The notes: generated from the sequence alone by a model not told the origin. Counted from the first letter of the stretch, positions 8,887 through 17,608 are shown. The stretch is 64,000 bases of DNA from Kutzneria sp. CA-103260 (GCF_018263855.1 NZ_CP073318.1:4030001-4094000), one strand, 5' to 3'. A program made the numbers and translations.

Positions 8887-9486
8887 TCAGCTTCGGCGGG
8901 CGTACGCACGGGCGGCCCGCACACGATCACCGCACCGGGTCGAGCACCACTGCCGGCGTCCGTGGCGCAGCAGATAACGGTTGCAGGGTGGGGATCCGCA
9001 GGCGGTGAGGCGCTCGGCGTCGGCGGTGGTGAGCAGGTCGGCGGCGTCGGCGGCGAGCACGGCCAGGGCGTGGTCGACGAGCTGGGTGGTGGGATGGGCC
9101 GTGGCCCGATGGGGGCCGTTGGCGGCGTCCCAGTGCAGCAGGGATGCGGCGGGAGCCTTGGTCATCGCGTCGTTGACCGCCGCCACCGCCTCGGTCGGCG
9201 CCGGGTGTTGGGCGAGGAGACAGTCGAGCAGGACTCGGATCTGCTCGCGCAGCGTCCGCATCCGGGCCGCGCACATCTCCCGCATGTGGAGCTCCGCACC
9301 GGCCGGAACCAGGTCGTGGGCCAGCAGCCATCGCTCGGCCGCCGTGGGCGTGCCCAGCAGGTCGACGAAGTGGCCGGCCGGCAGGGCCACCGCGCTGTTG
9401 GCCAGGTCCAGCGCCGGGTGCTGGTCCGCCCCGGGCGCTACCGGCAGCACCAGCTCGCCGTCGACCGTCACATCCACGCTTCTCAC
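8887..9486 (-). CDS. CGNR zinc-finger (ABATE-type) transcriptional regulator
   Basis: 199-residue protein of the stress-induced CGNR family. The N-terminal two thirds is an ABATE-like helical ligand domain (HPALDLANS motif near residue 23). The C-terminus has CGSPPCNRYLL...WCSTRCGDRVRAARAY, a four-Cys zinc finger with the family CGNR tetrad reading CGDR. Start GTG 9486. It is divergent from the MBL hydrolase gene, and an exact 36-base palindrome lies 16 bases upstream of its start. An extra half-site CCGTGAGA overlaps the start codon. Autoregulation and control of the MBL gene are therefore likely. The ligand is unknown. Confidence 0.85.
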   Translation of the reverse strand: MRSVDVTVDGELVLPVAPGADQHPALDLANSAVALPAGHFVDLLGTPTAAERWLLAHDLVPAGAELHMREMCAARMRTLREQIRVLLDCLLAQHPAPTEAVAAVNDAMTKAPAASLLHWDAANGPHRATAHPTTQLVDHALAVLAADAADLLTTADAERLTACGSPPCNRYLLRHGRRQWCSTRCGDRVRAARAYARRS

Positions 9487-9501
9487 GGTACCACTTGCTT
9501 C

Positions 9502-9537
9502 TATCCGTGAGATGACGCTAGCGTCATCTCACGGATA
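9502..9537. promoter_or_regulatory. 36-bp perfect palindrome, probable CGNR operator
   Basis: Every base from 9502 to 9537 pairs with its partner around the centre GCTAGC. The half-site reads ATCCGTGAGATGACGC. It sits in the 79-base gap between the divergent CGNR regulator and MBL hydrolase genes. A separate CCGTGAGA half-site occurs at 9481-9488 on the minus strand over the regulator start. A dimeric regulator binding site is the simplest reading. Confidence 0.7.
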
Positions 9538-9565
9538 CACCCCTACTCATCCATGAGGTTTCGCC

Positions 9566-10327
9566 ATGTCCTCCACCGACCAGCTGGCCATCCGCGTCCT
9601 GGGCGGCCCGACCGCGCTCATCTCGTACGGCGGTCTGCGCCTGCTCACCGACCCGACCTTCGATGCCCCCGGCGACTATCCGCCGGGCCTGACCAAGACC
9701 GCGCCCGCCGCCGTGACCCTGGCCGAGCTCGGACCCATTGACGCCGTGCTGCTGTCACACGACGAGCACCCCGACAACCTCGACCACTCCGGGCGAGCCC
9801 TGCTGGCCACCGTTCCCGTCACCGTCACCACCCCCAGCGGCGCCGTCCGCCTCGGCGGCACCGCCCTCGGCCTACAGCCCTGGCAGACAACTGAACTGTC
9901 CCGTCCAGATGGCGGGCACGTGACCGTCACCGCCGTTCCCGCCCTCCACGGCCCCGAGGCCGCCGGCGCCTCAGCCGTCCTGGCCGTCGCCGGCGAGGTC
10001 ACCGGCTTCGTGCTCACCGCCGACGACCTGCCCACCGTCTACGTCAGCGGCGACAACGCGTCCCTCGACCACGTCCGCCTCATCGCCGATCGCTTCGCCC
10101 CCGTGCACACCGCCATCCTGTTCGCCGGCGCTCCCCGCCTCCCCATCTTCGACGGCGAGCTGTTGGTCCTCGACAGCGCCGGCGCCGCCTCCGCCGCCCA
10201 GCTCCTCGACGCCCGCTGGGTCGTCCCCGCGCACTGCGACAGCTGGTCCCACTTCACCGAGGGCATCGACGACATCAAGGCCGCCTTCGCCGCGGCCGGC
10301 CTCGCCGACCGCCTCCAACTGCCCTGA
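9566..10327 (+). CDS. MBL-fold metallohydrolase (UlaG-like)
   Basis: 253-residue metallo-beta-lactamase-fold protein of the compact UlaG/L-ascorbate-6-phosphate-lactonase-like group. LLSHDEHPDNLD is the metal-binding HxExHxD version of HxHxDH. GDNAS and a late VPAHCDSW supply further metal or substrate contacts. There is no signal peptide. ATG 9566. Expression is probably controlled by the divergent CGNR regulator through the palindrome at 9502-9537. The substrate is unknown. The usual second His of HxHxDH reads Glu, so metal content may differ from classical members. Confidence 0.78.
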   Translation: MSSTDQLAIRVLGGPTALISYGGLRLLTDPTFDAPGDYPPGLTKTAPAAVTLAELGPIDAVLLSHDEHPDNLDHSGRALLATVPVTVTTPSGAVRLGGTALGLQPWQTTELSRPDGGHVTVTAVPALHGPEAAGASAVLAVAGEVTGFVLTADDLPTVYVSGDNASLDHVRLIADRFAPVHTAILFAGAPRLPIFDGELLVLDSAGAASAAQLLDARWVVPAHCDSWSHFTEGIDDIKAAFAAAGLADRLQLP

Positions 10328-10367
10328 CCACCCCTCAAGCCAAACCGACCCCGCCTCCCCCATCCCC

Positions 10368-10456
10368 AACGTCAGGAAGGACCCCTTCACCGCACGCCGC
10401 CAAGATCAAGGCGCGTTTCCTGACGTTCAACGTCAGGAAGGGGCCCTTCCTGACGT
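10368..10456. repeat. Cluster of ACGTCAGGAAGG repeats forming hairpins, likely bidirectional terminator
   Basis: Copies of AACGTCAGGAAGG occur at 10368 and 10429, with inverted copies at 10417-10427 and 10444-10456. The unit 10430-10442 pairs perfectly (13 bases) with 10444-10456, and 10417-10427 pairs with 10429-10439, so alternative stems are possible. The cluster lies between convergent genes, which suits a terminator or a REP-like dispersed intergenic repeat. Genome copy number is not visible here. Confidence 0.6.
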
Positions 10457-10511
10457 GCGGCGGTGTCCAGGAACTGGCCCTGCCGCTGCTCCCCGGAAGG
10501 CCGGCGTTGCC

Positions 10512-11048
10512 TCAGTCGACGGGCACCTGGGCGGGCGGCACGACAACGTCCACGAGCCCGGTGTCGACGTCGTAGACCAAGCCGGAGACGAGGTAGTTCG
10601 GGCGGTGGACGCGCTGCCGGATGATCTCCGCGTCGGCCCGCACAGAGCCGTAGGGGTCGTCGACCGACCGCGCGGGCAACTCCGCCGCCGGGACCTCGAA
10701 GTACTCGGCGAGCAGGTCGACGTAGGGCGTCAGCCCGGTCAGGCCGCACTTGGTGTGGTGCAGGATGACCAGGTTCGTCGGGCGCGGCTGGTTCCCGGAG
10801 TAGACCTCGCCGACCTTGGCCAGGGTCTTCAGGGCCCGTAACGTCGATGGCGTTATCCGGCCGCCGGGATTGCGCAGCACCGCGGCCTCTCCGTTCCGCA
10901 GCCCCAGCACGTGCGCGGGATCGACCCGGGGATCGACGCAGCCGATGACCATCAGCCCGCCTCCTCGCAGCGTCAGCCGCAGCCCTTCCTGGAATGCCCC
11001 GGCGGCGAACTCGGCGTTGCGCCACAGGAGTTCGTCCACGCCGACCAT
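10512..11048 (-). CDS. Beta-class carbonic anhydrase
   Basis: 178-residue beta-carbonic anhydrase (CO2 + H2O to bicarbonate). Zinc ligands and the Asp-Arg dyad are seen: GCVDPRVDP with Cys37, Asp39 and Arg41, the conserved RNPGGR, and HHTKCG giving the His and Cys ligands. It is cytoplasmic, with ATG 11048. It is divergent from an HxlR regulator gene 54 bases away, with a GTCCA-N5-TGGAC dyad between them, so it may be a target of that regulator. Confidence 0.9.
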   Translation of the reverse strand: MVGVDELLWRNAEFAAGAFQEGLRLTLRGGGLMVIGCVDPRVDPAHVLGLRNGEAAVLRNPGGRITPSTLRALKTLAKVGEVYSGNQPRPTNLVILHHTKCGLTGLTPYVDLLAEYFEVPAAELPARSVDDPYGSVRADAEIIRQRVHRPNYLVSGLVYDVDTGLVDVVVPPAQVPVD

Positions 11049-11064
11049 GACACCACCCCACTCA

Positions 11065-11079
11065 GTCCACTTTCTGGAC
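11065..11079. promoter_or_regulatory. GTCCA-N5-TGGAC dyad, candidate HxlR operator
   Basis: Five-base inverted arms separated by CTTTC in the divergent promoter region. TACCGT at 11091-11096, seven bases before the HxlR GTG, looks like a -10 box, so the dyad would overlap the -35 region. Assignment to the adjacent HxlR protein is inference. Confidence 0.5.
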
Positions 11080-11102
11080 CAACCATGGTGTACCGTAGCA
11101 GG

Positions 11103-11540
11103 GTGAGTACAGAATCGCTACCGACTCCTCGCGAGTGCTCGATGACCGACGCGCTGGAGATCCTCGGCGACCGCTACTCGCTGCCGGTGTTGCGCGAGCT
11201 GATGTACGGCTACCACCGGTTCTCCGACCTGGCCAAGCTGACCGGCGCGCCCCGCACCCTGCTGACCGGGCGGCTGCGCCGGCTGGAGGAGGCCGGCGTG
11301 CTCACCCGGACCCAGTACTCCCAGCACCCGCCGCGCTTCGAGTACCACCTCACCCAGGCCGGCATCGACCTCGTGCCCGTGATCCTCATGCTCCGGGAAT
11401 GGGGCGAGCGCTACACCGGCGACGGCGCGCGCAAGGCCGTGTTCCGCCACAACTGCGGCGCGGAACTCCACCCCACCACCGTCTGCGGCGCCTGCCAGCA
11501 GCAGATCCGCCCCGGCGAGTTCGCCGTCACGCGCGTCTGA
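11103..11540 (+). CDS. HxlR-family winged-helix transcriptional regulator
   Basis: 145-residue HxlR/MarR-like regulator. ECSMTDALEILGDRYSLPVLREL is the family's N-terminal pattern with its conserved Cys. The winged helix covers about residues 20-100. The tail holds CGAELHPTTVCGACQ, a possible small zinc-binding knuckle. GTG 11103 is chosen because it gives the family N-terminus and sits seven bases after a TACCGT -10-like box, with no good Shine-Dalgarno, so the mRNA may be leaderless. It is divergent from carbonic anhydrase. HxlR proteins often answer electrophiles or redox signals. The signal here is unknown. Confidence 0.87.
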   Translation: MSTESLPTPRECSMTDALEILGDRYSLPVLRELMYGYHRFSDLAKLTGAPRTLLTGRLRRLEEAGVLTRTQYSQHPPRFEYHLTQAGIDLVPVILMLREWGERYTGDGARKAVFRHNCGAELHPTTVCGACQQQIRPGEFAVTRV

Positions 11541-11554
11541 CGGCGAACTCGCCG
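11513..11554. terminator. 17-bp perfect stem-loop over the HxlR stop codon
   Basis: Bases 11513-11529 and 11538-11554 are exact reverse complements with an eight-base loop. The second arm begins at the TGA of the HxlR gene, so the 3' end of the coding sequence forms half of the stem. It lies between convergent genes and probably ends transcription both ways. Confidence 0.7.
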
Positions 11555-11562
11555 AGCAGCGG

Positions 11563-14500
11563 TCAGCCGCCGATGGCGAACCCGTCGTAGGCCAGCCAGG
11601 AACCGGCCGTGGTGGTGATCGTGACGGAGTTCTGGCCCGCCTTGAGGCCATGCAACGCGATGGTTTGGGAACTACCACCGGATGGCAACTGGATCCGTTT
11701 GCCTGCTTGACCGTTGAGCGCGACATCGATGGCCGGCGAGCGACTGTCGAGCAGCCACAGGCTCAAGGTCAGGTCACGTGGTTCGGCCACGGTGAACCTC
11801 AGGGTGAAGGTGTGCGGCCGGGAACCGGCCCAGTCGTCCGACGGACCGGGCTGAATGTAGCTCCACCGTGGACTGACGACGCTGCCGCCCTGGGTGGAGA
11901 CCCATGGTGTCGTCGCCGACGGGTAGGAGACGCCGGCGGTGAACCCCGGGTCCTGCTGGGCGGTGTAGTCGACGTCGTGTGGGAAAGCCTTGGCGTAGTT
12001 CTGATAACCGTCGGGCGCGAGCGCGAAGTCGGATGCACACACCAGTGGAGTCGCGGCGGTTTGGGGTGTCGCCGGCCGCACGCCCACGGTGACGATCTCG
12101 TGCTGGCCCACCGGCACGATCACCTCTGAGCCGGAGCCGGAGTCGACCACGGCCAGCTTCGGCCCGTTCGGTTGTTCTGACGGGCTTTCCAGCTGGGCCG
12201 CCGTCACCTTGTACGGCAGCCGCAGCCGCACCGTCCCCGACTTCCCCGCGACCTCCAGCAGGCGGACGGTCAGCGGCAGGGTGAGCGAACTGGCCTGACG
12301 CACCGGATAGGCCTGCTTCACCGCCTGCACGAAGACGTTCGCGGCATCGACCGACACCAGCGACTTCGCGCCCCCGGGGTAGGTGCCGGCATGCGAGGGC
12401 GACAGCGGCGCCGACGCGAGCGGGGTCTGCACGCCCATGCCGTAGCCGGTCGCGGCCACCGGCTCGAATCCCTTGTCGTGGCTGGTGATCGAGTAGTGGA
12501 AGCTGACCGGACCGGACTGGGCCTGCCGGTAGTTGGTGTTCCACAGGCTGTTGAACGCGTAGGAGAAGGCCGATCCGTTGTCGGGCGTCGGCGCGGCCGG
12601 GTCCGGACCGGACTGGTCGAGGCGGCCGGGCCGTGGCTGCAACTCCATGCTGCGGATATGCCCGAACTCCATCAGCGGTGTGTCCGTTGTGGACATGGTG
12701 ACCCCGCCGCCGGCGTTGGACAGGTCGGCGTAGCCACGCACGGCCTGCCAGTCCATGGACGAGCCGGGAAGCTGGCCCGCGCCCAGAGTCACCGGCGTGC
12801 CAGGAGCTTCATAGGTCACCGTGGGTTTGTCCACTTTGAACGGGAAGGCGAAGTAGCCCTCCTCCGGTGTGGTGACCCACGTCTTGTCGATGTCGTCGGC
12901 GATGTCCAGCCGTTTGGTGTTGGCGTACAGGGTGAAGGTGGCGCCGGCTGATTCCACGCCGGTCGCCGCCCCGGTGCCATCCTTGCCACCAGGGGTGTCG
13001 GGGTAGGCGACCTTGATGCTGACGCTCACCGGCCCGGCCGACTGCACGGTCACCGTGGCCCGCCCCGGCGACCACTGCTTGTCCGGCGTCGTTCGCCCGT
13101 CGCGTTGCGGGTTGGGCCGGTACACGTACTGGTTGAGGCCGAAGGCCGACGTCGTGTCCACGAGTTCACGGCCGGCGGCCTTGTCGTACACCGACTTCAC
13201 GACACCGGTGTCCGTCGACACGGTCACGCGATAGTACTGGTTCTCCAGGATTCCCTGGCCCGAATCCCAGTGCAGCGCCGAATCCAGGCCGACAGTGGGA
13301 TTCGCACCGGACCGCAGCTCGTACGTCCGATAGCCGACAGCCGGAACATCGGCCGCGATGAACCGAATCTTGCCCGGCCCCGCGGGCTCGTACGGCGTCA
13401 CAGCACCGGTCTGGGCATCGACCAACTGCCCGGACCACCCGTCGGGAACCGTCGTCGTCACCACATCGCTGCGCCGCGTCGACACCGAGTTGAACACCGC
13501 GATGCCCGGATTGGCCGACGGGTTCGCGACCTGCCCGCCCAATGCCGCCGTCGCGGCGTCCATCGCGTCCGTGCTCAAGCGGGAAGCCTTGTCGGCGTGG
13601 GCCTTCTTCACCGCCCACTGCGGATCGTCGGGTATCAGCTCCGGGCTGGCCCAGGTGTGCTCGGTGTAGAGCTCCTCCTCCCGGTAGGCGGAGTCGACCA
13701 GGCACTGCTGGTTGGCCGACGGGGCCAGCGCGCCAAGGGTTTCCGCGCTGCCAGTGCGGACCTGGGCCTGCATGTTCTCGCCAGTCTCGAACGCCGAGGA
13801 GCCCGCACCGTCGGACCACCAGTCGGGGTAGTCACCGCTCTTGACCGGCAATTGCGAGGCGTCCCGCGAGGTCGGATCCGGCGAATACCCGGACTTCGCC
13901 TTCTGCCCGGGCGCAGTGGTGGCGTCCTGGTAGAACCGGGACGGCGTGGACATCACCAGCTTCGGCCAGGCGTACTGCTGGCCGAAGGTGTGGATCACGT
14001 CCGAGATGCCGTTCATCGGCGGCGTGGAGTCCTCGAAGAACATCAGCGGGTACACCGACTGCGGGTACCGCCCGGCCTGGAGACCGGGGAACCAGTTGGC
14101 GATCCCGGCGGCTGTCTTGGCGGTGACGTCCCGCACCTGGGCCGGCGAGGGCGCGGCGACCGGATGGTACGGCAATGTGGGCGCGGTGCCACAGGTGTCG
14201 TTCGGGTCGTCGCTCGGCCACGGCGCGAGGCCGCACTTGAGCCCCTGCCAGTTCAGCTTGTAGCCCTCGTCGTAGGAGTTGGCCGCGAGGAACGTCAGCA
14301 CCGAACTGCCGTCCGGCGCCTGCAAGTGGTACAGCGCCGGGAAGTCCTGGGCGGTGTGCGGCACGCTCCAGCGCCCGGTGTGGTCCGGGTTGGAGCCGTT
14401 GATCAGCATCGTCACGCCCTGCTTGGCCAGCAGCTGGGTCTTCTGCGCGGTCACCCCGGTGACGTCGTCCTGCATCGCGGCGGTCACCGGCCGGCCGAAC

Positions 14501-15798
14501 TTCGCCGCGAACGTCCGGGTTCCCTTGTCCTGGGCCCGGATCAGCTGCTCGGTGCTGCCCAGGTCGCTGAGATTGTTGTCGTACGAGGCGGTCAGCTCGA
14601 TCTGGCCGGCGGCCACACAGCCGCCGAGCGCCTTGACCTTGTCGGCCGGGCGGTCCTGCACGTAGTCGTCGATCATCCAGGCCTGCTCGACCGTCCACCG
14701 GTAGCGTTCGGCGTCCGGACGGTTCGCGGTGGCGGCGCACTGGGCCACCGCCTGGTCCAGGAACGCGTCCTGGAGCTGGCGAGTCGTCGCCTGGTCGTAG
14801 TGGTAGCCGATGTCGAGGTGGCTGCCGTTGATGATGTCCACCTGCCAGCGCCGCTGGTAGGGCAGACTGGTGGCGTACGTTCCCGCCGGCTGCCCGTCGA
14901 GCGCGACGGTGATGTCCAGTTTGGATGGTCCTGGTCCTGGCGCCGCCGGCACTTCGATGCGCTGCGTCGACCGGCCCGCCGGCAGCGAGGCGATCGTGGT
15001 CCGCGCGCTGTCGCGGCCGAGGGTCGCGGTGATGGTGGCCGCGGCCGGGCCCGCCGTGTTCTGCACGTCGACGTCCACGAGCTGGCGCTGGTCGGACTTG
15101 AACAGCACGGTGGGCGTCTCCGCGAGCACCCGCACCGCGCCGAGTTGGCCGGGCGCGGGCACGAGGCGCACCGAGTCATAAGCCGCCCAGGAGCCGGCGG
15201 TGCTCCGCAGGACGAGGCTGTTTCGACCGGCGGCCAAGGTGTCCCTCGGGATGAGCACGCCGATCTCGTGCGGACGGTTGACGTAGCCCGTCGTGCCGGA
15301 GAAGGAGCCGATGCCATATACCCCAGCGCCGCCGCCGGCCGGCGTGGTCACCGACTCGACCGAATGCCCGTTGGACAACACCTCCACGGTGGGAGGTGCA
15401 CTGTCATGGGTGTCGACGTAGTCGATCCGCAGGATGAGGTCCGTGGCCGGCACGGCGGCCAGGGAGTAGTTGATCGTGTCGGCGTGGGACTTGCCGCCGG
15501 CCCAGGCATCGGCCGGCCCAGGCTGGATGTAGGGCCAATCCCTCGTACGACTCAGGCCCACGGTGTAGGTCGCGTCCTGGGGGAAGGCCGAGGGGTACTT
15601 CTGGTAGTCCCCCGGGGAGAGGGCGAACTCGGCGTCGGACTGGTCAGGGCTGCCGATCGTGAACACCGACGGCTCGGTGTACGCGGGCGCCCCGGCGCTG
15701 GAACCGGCCACGACCGTCGACACCGAAGCCGCGGCGACCAGCACCACGACCGCGTCGACCAGCCACCGCCGGCGGAGTGTTGGATGCGACGACATCAT
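11563..15798 (-). CDS. Secreted GH38 alpha-mannosidase with duplicated terminal beta-sandwich modules
   Basis: 1411-residue exported glycoside hydrolase family 38 enzyme. Sec-type signal peptide at residues 1-40. The catalytic domain starts near residue 315: SHLDIGYHYD supplies zinc ligands His327 and Asp329, and QDDVTG (Asp445) matches the nucleophile motif QIDPFG. Beta-sandwich GH38 C domains follow. Related modules sit at both ends: near residues 55-220 and in the last 150 residues, sharing YIQPGPxDxWAG and TAGSWxAYD, like the accessory domain of PL4 lyases. ATG 15798 is used because the frame's earlier TTG lies across the operator. Likely removes mannose from extracellular glycans. Divergent from the mannose operon. 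Confidence 0.87.
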   Translation of the reverse strand: MMSSHPTLRRRWLVDAVVVLVAAASVSTVVAGSSAGAPAYTEPSVFTIGSPDQSDAEFALSPGDYQKYPSAFPQDATYTVGLSRTRDWPYIQPGPADAWAGGKSHADTINYSLAAVPATDLILRIDYVDTHDSAPPTVEVLSNGHSVESVTTPAGGGAGVYGIGSFSGTTGYVNRPHEIGVLIPRDTLAAGRNSLVLRSTAGSWAAYDSVRLVPAPGQLGAVRVLAETPTVLFKSDQRQLVDVDVQNTAGPAAATITATLGRDSARTTIASLPAGRSTQRIEVPAAPGPGPSKLDITVALDGQPAGTYATSLPYQRRWQVDIINGSHLDIGYHYDQATTRQLQDAFLDQAVAQCAATANRPDAERYRWTVEQAWMIDDYVQDRPADKVKALGGCVAAGQIELTASYDNNLSDLGSTEQLIRAQDKGTRTFAAKFGRPVTAAMQDDVTGVTAQKTQLLAKQGVTMLINGSNPDHTGRWSVPHTAQDFPALYHLQAPDGSSVLTFLAANSYDEGYKLNWQGLKCGLAPWPSDDPNDTCGTAPTLPYHPVAAPSPAQVRDVTAKTAAGIANWFPGLQAGRYPQSVYPLMFFEDSTPPMNGISDVIHTFGQQYAWPKLVMSTPSRFYQDATTAPGQKAKSGYSPDPTSRDASQLPVKSGDYPDWWSDGAGSSAFETGENMQAQVRTGSAETLGALAPSANQQCLVDSAYREEELYTEHTWASPELIPDDPQWAVKKAHADKASRLSTDAMDAATAALGGQVANPSANPGIAVFNSVSTRRSDVVTTTVPDGWSGQLVDAQTGAVTPYEPAGPGKIRFIAADVPAVGYRTYELRSGANPTVGLDSALHWDSGQGILENQYYRVTVSTDTGVVKSVYDKAAGRELVDTTSAFGLNQYVYRPNPQRDGRTTPDKQWSPGRATVTVQSAGPVSVSIKVAYPDTPGGKDGTGAATGVESAGATFTLYANTKRLDIADDIDKTWVTTPEEGYFAFPFKVDKPTVTYEAPGTPVTLGAGQLPGSSMDWQAVRGYADLSNAGGGVTMSTTDTPLMEFGHIRSMELQPRPGRLDQSGPDPAAPTPDNGSAFSYAFNSLWNTNYRQAQSGPVSFHYSITSHDKGFEPVAATGYGMGVQTPLASAPLSPSHAGTYPGGAKSLVSVDAANVFVQAVKQAYPVRQASSLTLPLTVRLLEVAGKSGTVRLRLPYKVTAAQLESPSEQPNGPKLAVVDSGSGSEVIVPVGQHEIVTVGVRPATPQTAATPLVCASDFALAPDGYQNYAKAFPHDVDYTAQQDPGFTAGVSYPSATTPWVSTQGGSVVSPRWSYIQPGPSDDWAGSRPHTFTLRFTVAEPRDLTLSLWLLDSRSPAIDVALNGQAGKRIQLPSGGSSQTIALHGLKAGQNSVTITTTAGSWLAYDGFAIGG

Positions 15799-15804
15799 CG
15801 GATT

Positions 15805-15874
15805 GTTAACGATAACCACACCGACCGACAAGTCTTGACGGCTGAAAGCCTCGCAGTCATCGTTAACGTTAACA
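15805..15874. promoter_or_regulatory. Divergent promoter region with two LacI-type operators
   Basis: Two sites fit the palindrome TGTTAACGTTAACA: 15804-15817 (TGTTAACGATAACC) and 15861-15874 (CGTTAACGTTAACA). TTGACG at 15835-15840 looks like a -35 box for the rightward operon, and the second site then covers its -10 and start of transcription. The first lies just upstream of the mannosidase ATG. Repression of both transcripts by the LacI protein at 19850-20890 is the natural inference. Confidence 0.7.
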
Positions 15875-15895
15875 AGACCGGTATCGGAGGCCGCT

Positions 15896-17608
15896 GTGAC
15901 CCGTTCCTACGACCGAAACCCGCGCTACGCCCCGGTGGCCGGGGAGGTCGCCCGCGGCTGGGCCGCCGCAGCGCGGTCCCTGCCGCCAGCGCCCGCGGTG
16001 CTCGCCGTGGACGGGCCGGCGGCGCTCGACTGGACCACGGCGATCGCCTGCCTTCTCGACACGCTGCGGGCGGCTGGGACTACGACCAGGGACCTAGACC
16101 TCCGGACATACGAGGCCGACTGGGACACCATCTGCCGCCGCACCGGTGACGACGGTTCCGACCCGCACTACCTAGGGCTGGCCGACAACAGCGTCTCCGA
16201 CATCTACCGCGAGCTGCCCCAGATAACCCGGCCCGTCAACGGAATCCTGGTTGTCTACGGCCCAGGCGCGGCACTGTCGGACCACGACGTGCTGTGGTAC
16301 GCCGACCTGCCCAAGCGCTACGCCGAGGCGGCCATCGCCGCCGGCGATCTGCCTGTGGGTGTGAACCTCGGTCGCCACGCTCTACCTGGCGACCTACGTC
16401 GCCTGTTCTATGCCGACTGGCCTATGTCCGACGGCCACCGCGACGCCATCGCCCACCGCATCGACCGCTGGATAGACCTCCGCGACCCGGCGAACCCGGC
16501 GTCCCTGGACGGCCCGGCCATGCGGGCCACGCTCGAACAGTTGGCCACCGGACCGGTGCGCACCCGCCCGTACTTCAACTCGACGCCGTGGGGCGGCCAG
16601 TGGGCGGCCCGGGAACTGGGTTTCACCCCACAGGCCGGCAACACCGCGCTGGGCTACGAGCTGATCGCCCCCGAGGCCGGCGTGCTCGTCGGCGACCCCG
16701 AGGCCGACGTCGAACTGCCGTTCCAACTGCTGTGCGTGCTGCACCCGGCGGCCTTCCTCGGCCCGGCCGTGCACGCCGAGTTCGGCACCTCGTTCCCCAT
16801 CCGCTTCGACTACCTGGACACCGTCGGCGGCGGCAATCTGTCCCTGCACCTCCATCCGCGGGCGGAGTACATGCGGGACCGGTTCGGCTGGCCCTACACC
16901 CAGCACGAGTCCTACTACGTCACCGCCAGCCCCGACCCCGGCGCGGGGGTTTACCTTGGCCTGCAACAGGATGCCGACCTCGGCCTGATGCGCAAGCAGG
17001 TCGAGCTGGCGATCGAGCGCGGCGAGCCGATGGACGTCGAACGCTTCGTGCGACGACATCCCGCCGAACCCGGCCAGCTCTACCTGATCCCCGCCGGCAC
17101 CCCGCACGCGTCCGGCGCCGGCAATCTCGTCCTGGAGATCAGCGCCACGCCTTACCTGTACTCCCTACGCTTCTACGACTGGCTGCGCCGGGACGCCCGC
17201 GGCAACTCCCGTCCGCTCCCTTACGACCACGGCTTCGCCAATCTCGACCGCGACCGTCAGGGCGAGGACGTCGTCCACGACCTGATCCAGCCTCCTCGCC
17301 CCCTTCGCACCGGCCCCGGCTGGCGCGAGGAACTCCTTGGCGCACTACCGGAACTCTTCTACGAAGTCCGGCGCTTCGTGCTCGACCACGGCACTGCCGA
17401 GGACAACACTCAAGGCCGCTTCCACATCCTCAACGTCTCCGCCGGCGACGGCGTGGTGATCGAGACCTCCGACGGCCGCGTCCACGACCTGGCCTTCGCC
17501 GAAACCCTGACCGTGCCCGCCGCCGTCGGCGCCTACCGCCTCCGTCCGCTGGGCGACCGGCGGGTGCACGTGATCAAGGCCCTCGTCCGGGAAGGACAGC
17601 CGTCATGA
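15896..17608 (+). CDS. Class I mannose-6-phosphate isomerase-like protein with kinase-like N-domain
   Basis: 570-residue two-part protein. Residues about 1-190 look like a uridine-kinase-type P-loop domain whose Walker A is lost: the place of GxxGxGKT reads DGPAALDWTTA. Residues about 215-570 resemble class I phosphomannose isomerase cupins, with LSLHLHPRAEYM (HxH zinc ligands) and IPAGTPHASG. The isomerase converts mannose-6-P to fructose-6-P. GTG 15896 has CGGAGG five bases upstream. Its stop overlaps the MFS start by four bases (ATGA). First gene of the LacI-controlled operon. Catalysis is expected from the retained ligands but not proven. Confidence 0.78.
   Translation: MTRSYDRNPRYAPVAGEVARGWAAAARSLPPAPAVLAVDGPAALDWTTAIACLLDTLRAAGTTTRDLDLRTYEADWDTICRRTGDDGSDPHYLGLADNSVSDIYRELPQITRPVNGILVVYGPGAALSDHDVLWYADLPKRYAEAAIAAGDLPVGVNLGRHALPGDLRRLFYADWPMSDGHRDAIAHRIDRWIDLRDPANPASLDGPAMRATLEQLATGPVRTRPYFNSTPWGGQWAARELGFTPQAGNTALGYELIAPEAGVLVGDPEADVELPFQLLCVLHPAAFLGPAVHAEFGTSFPIRFDYLDTVGGGNLSLHLHPRAEYMRDRFGWPYTQHESYYVTASPDPGAGVYLGLQQDADLGLMRKQVELAIERGEPMDVERFVRRHPAEPGQLYLIPAGTPHASGAGNLVLEISATPYLYSLRFYDWLRRDARGNSRPLPYDHGFANLDRDRQGEDVVHDLIQPPRPLRTGPGWREELLGALPELFYEVRRFVLDHGTAEDNTQGRFHILNVSAGDGVVIETSDGRVHDLAFAETLTVPAAVGAYRLRPLGDRRVHVIKALVREGQPS

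Noticed and set aside
10368..10456. CRISPR-like array
   Set aside because: Repeats are short, occur in both orientations, and lack regular spacers or cas genes.
13105..16149. Open frame of about 1000 codons opposite the GH38 gene
   Set aside because: Mirror of the mannosidase codons, rich in Arg/Gly/Val, and runs through the divergent operators. No domain seen.
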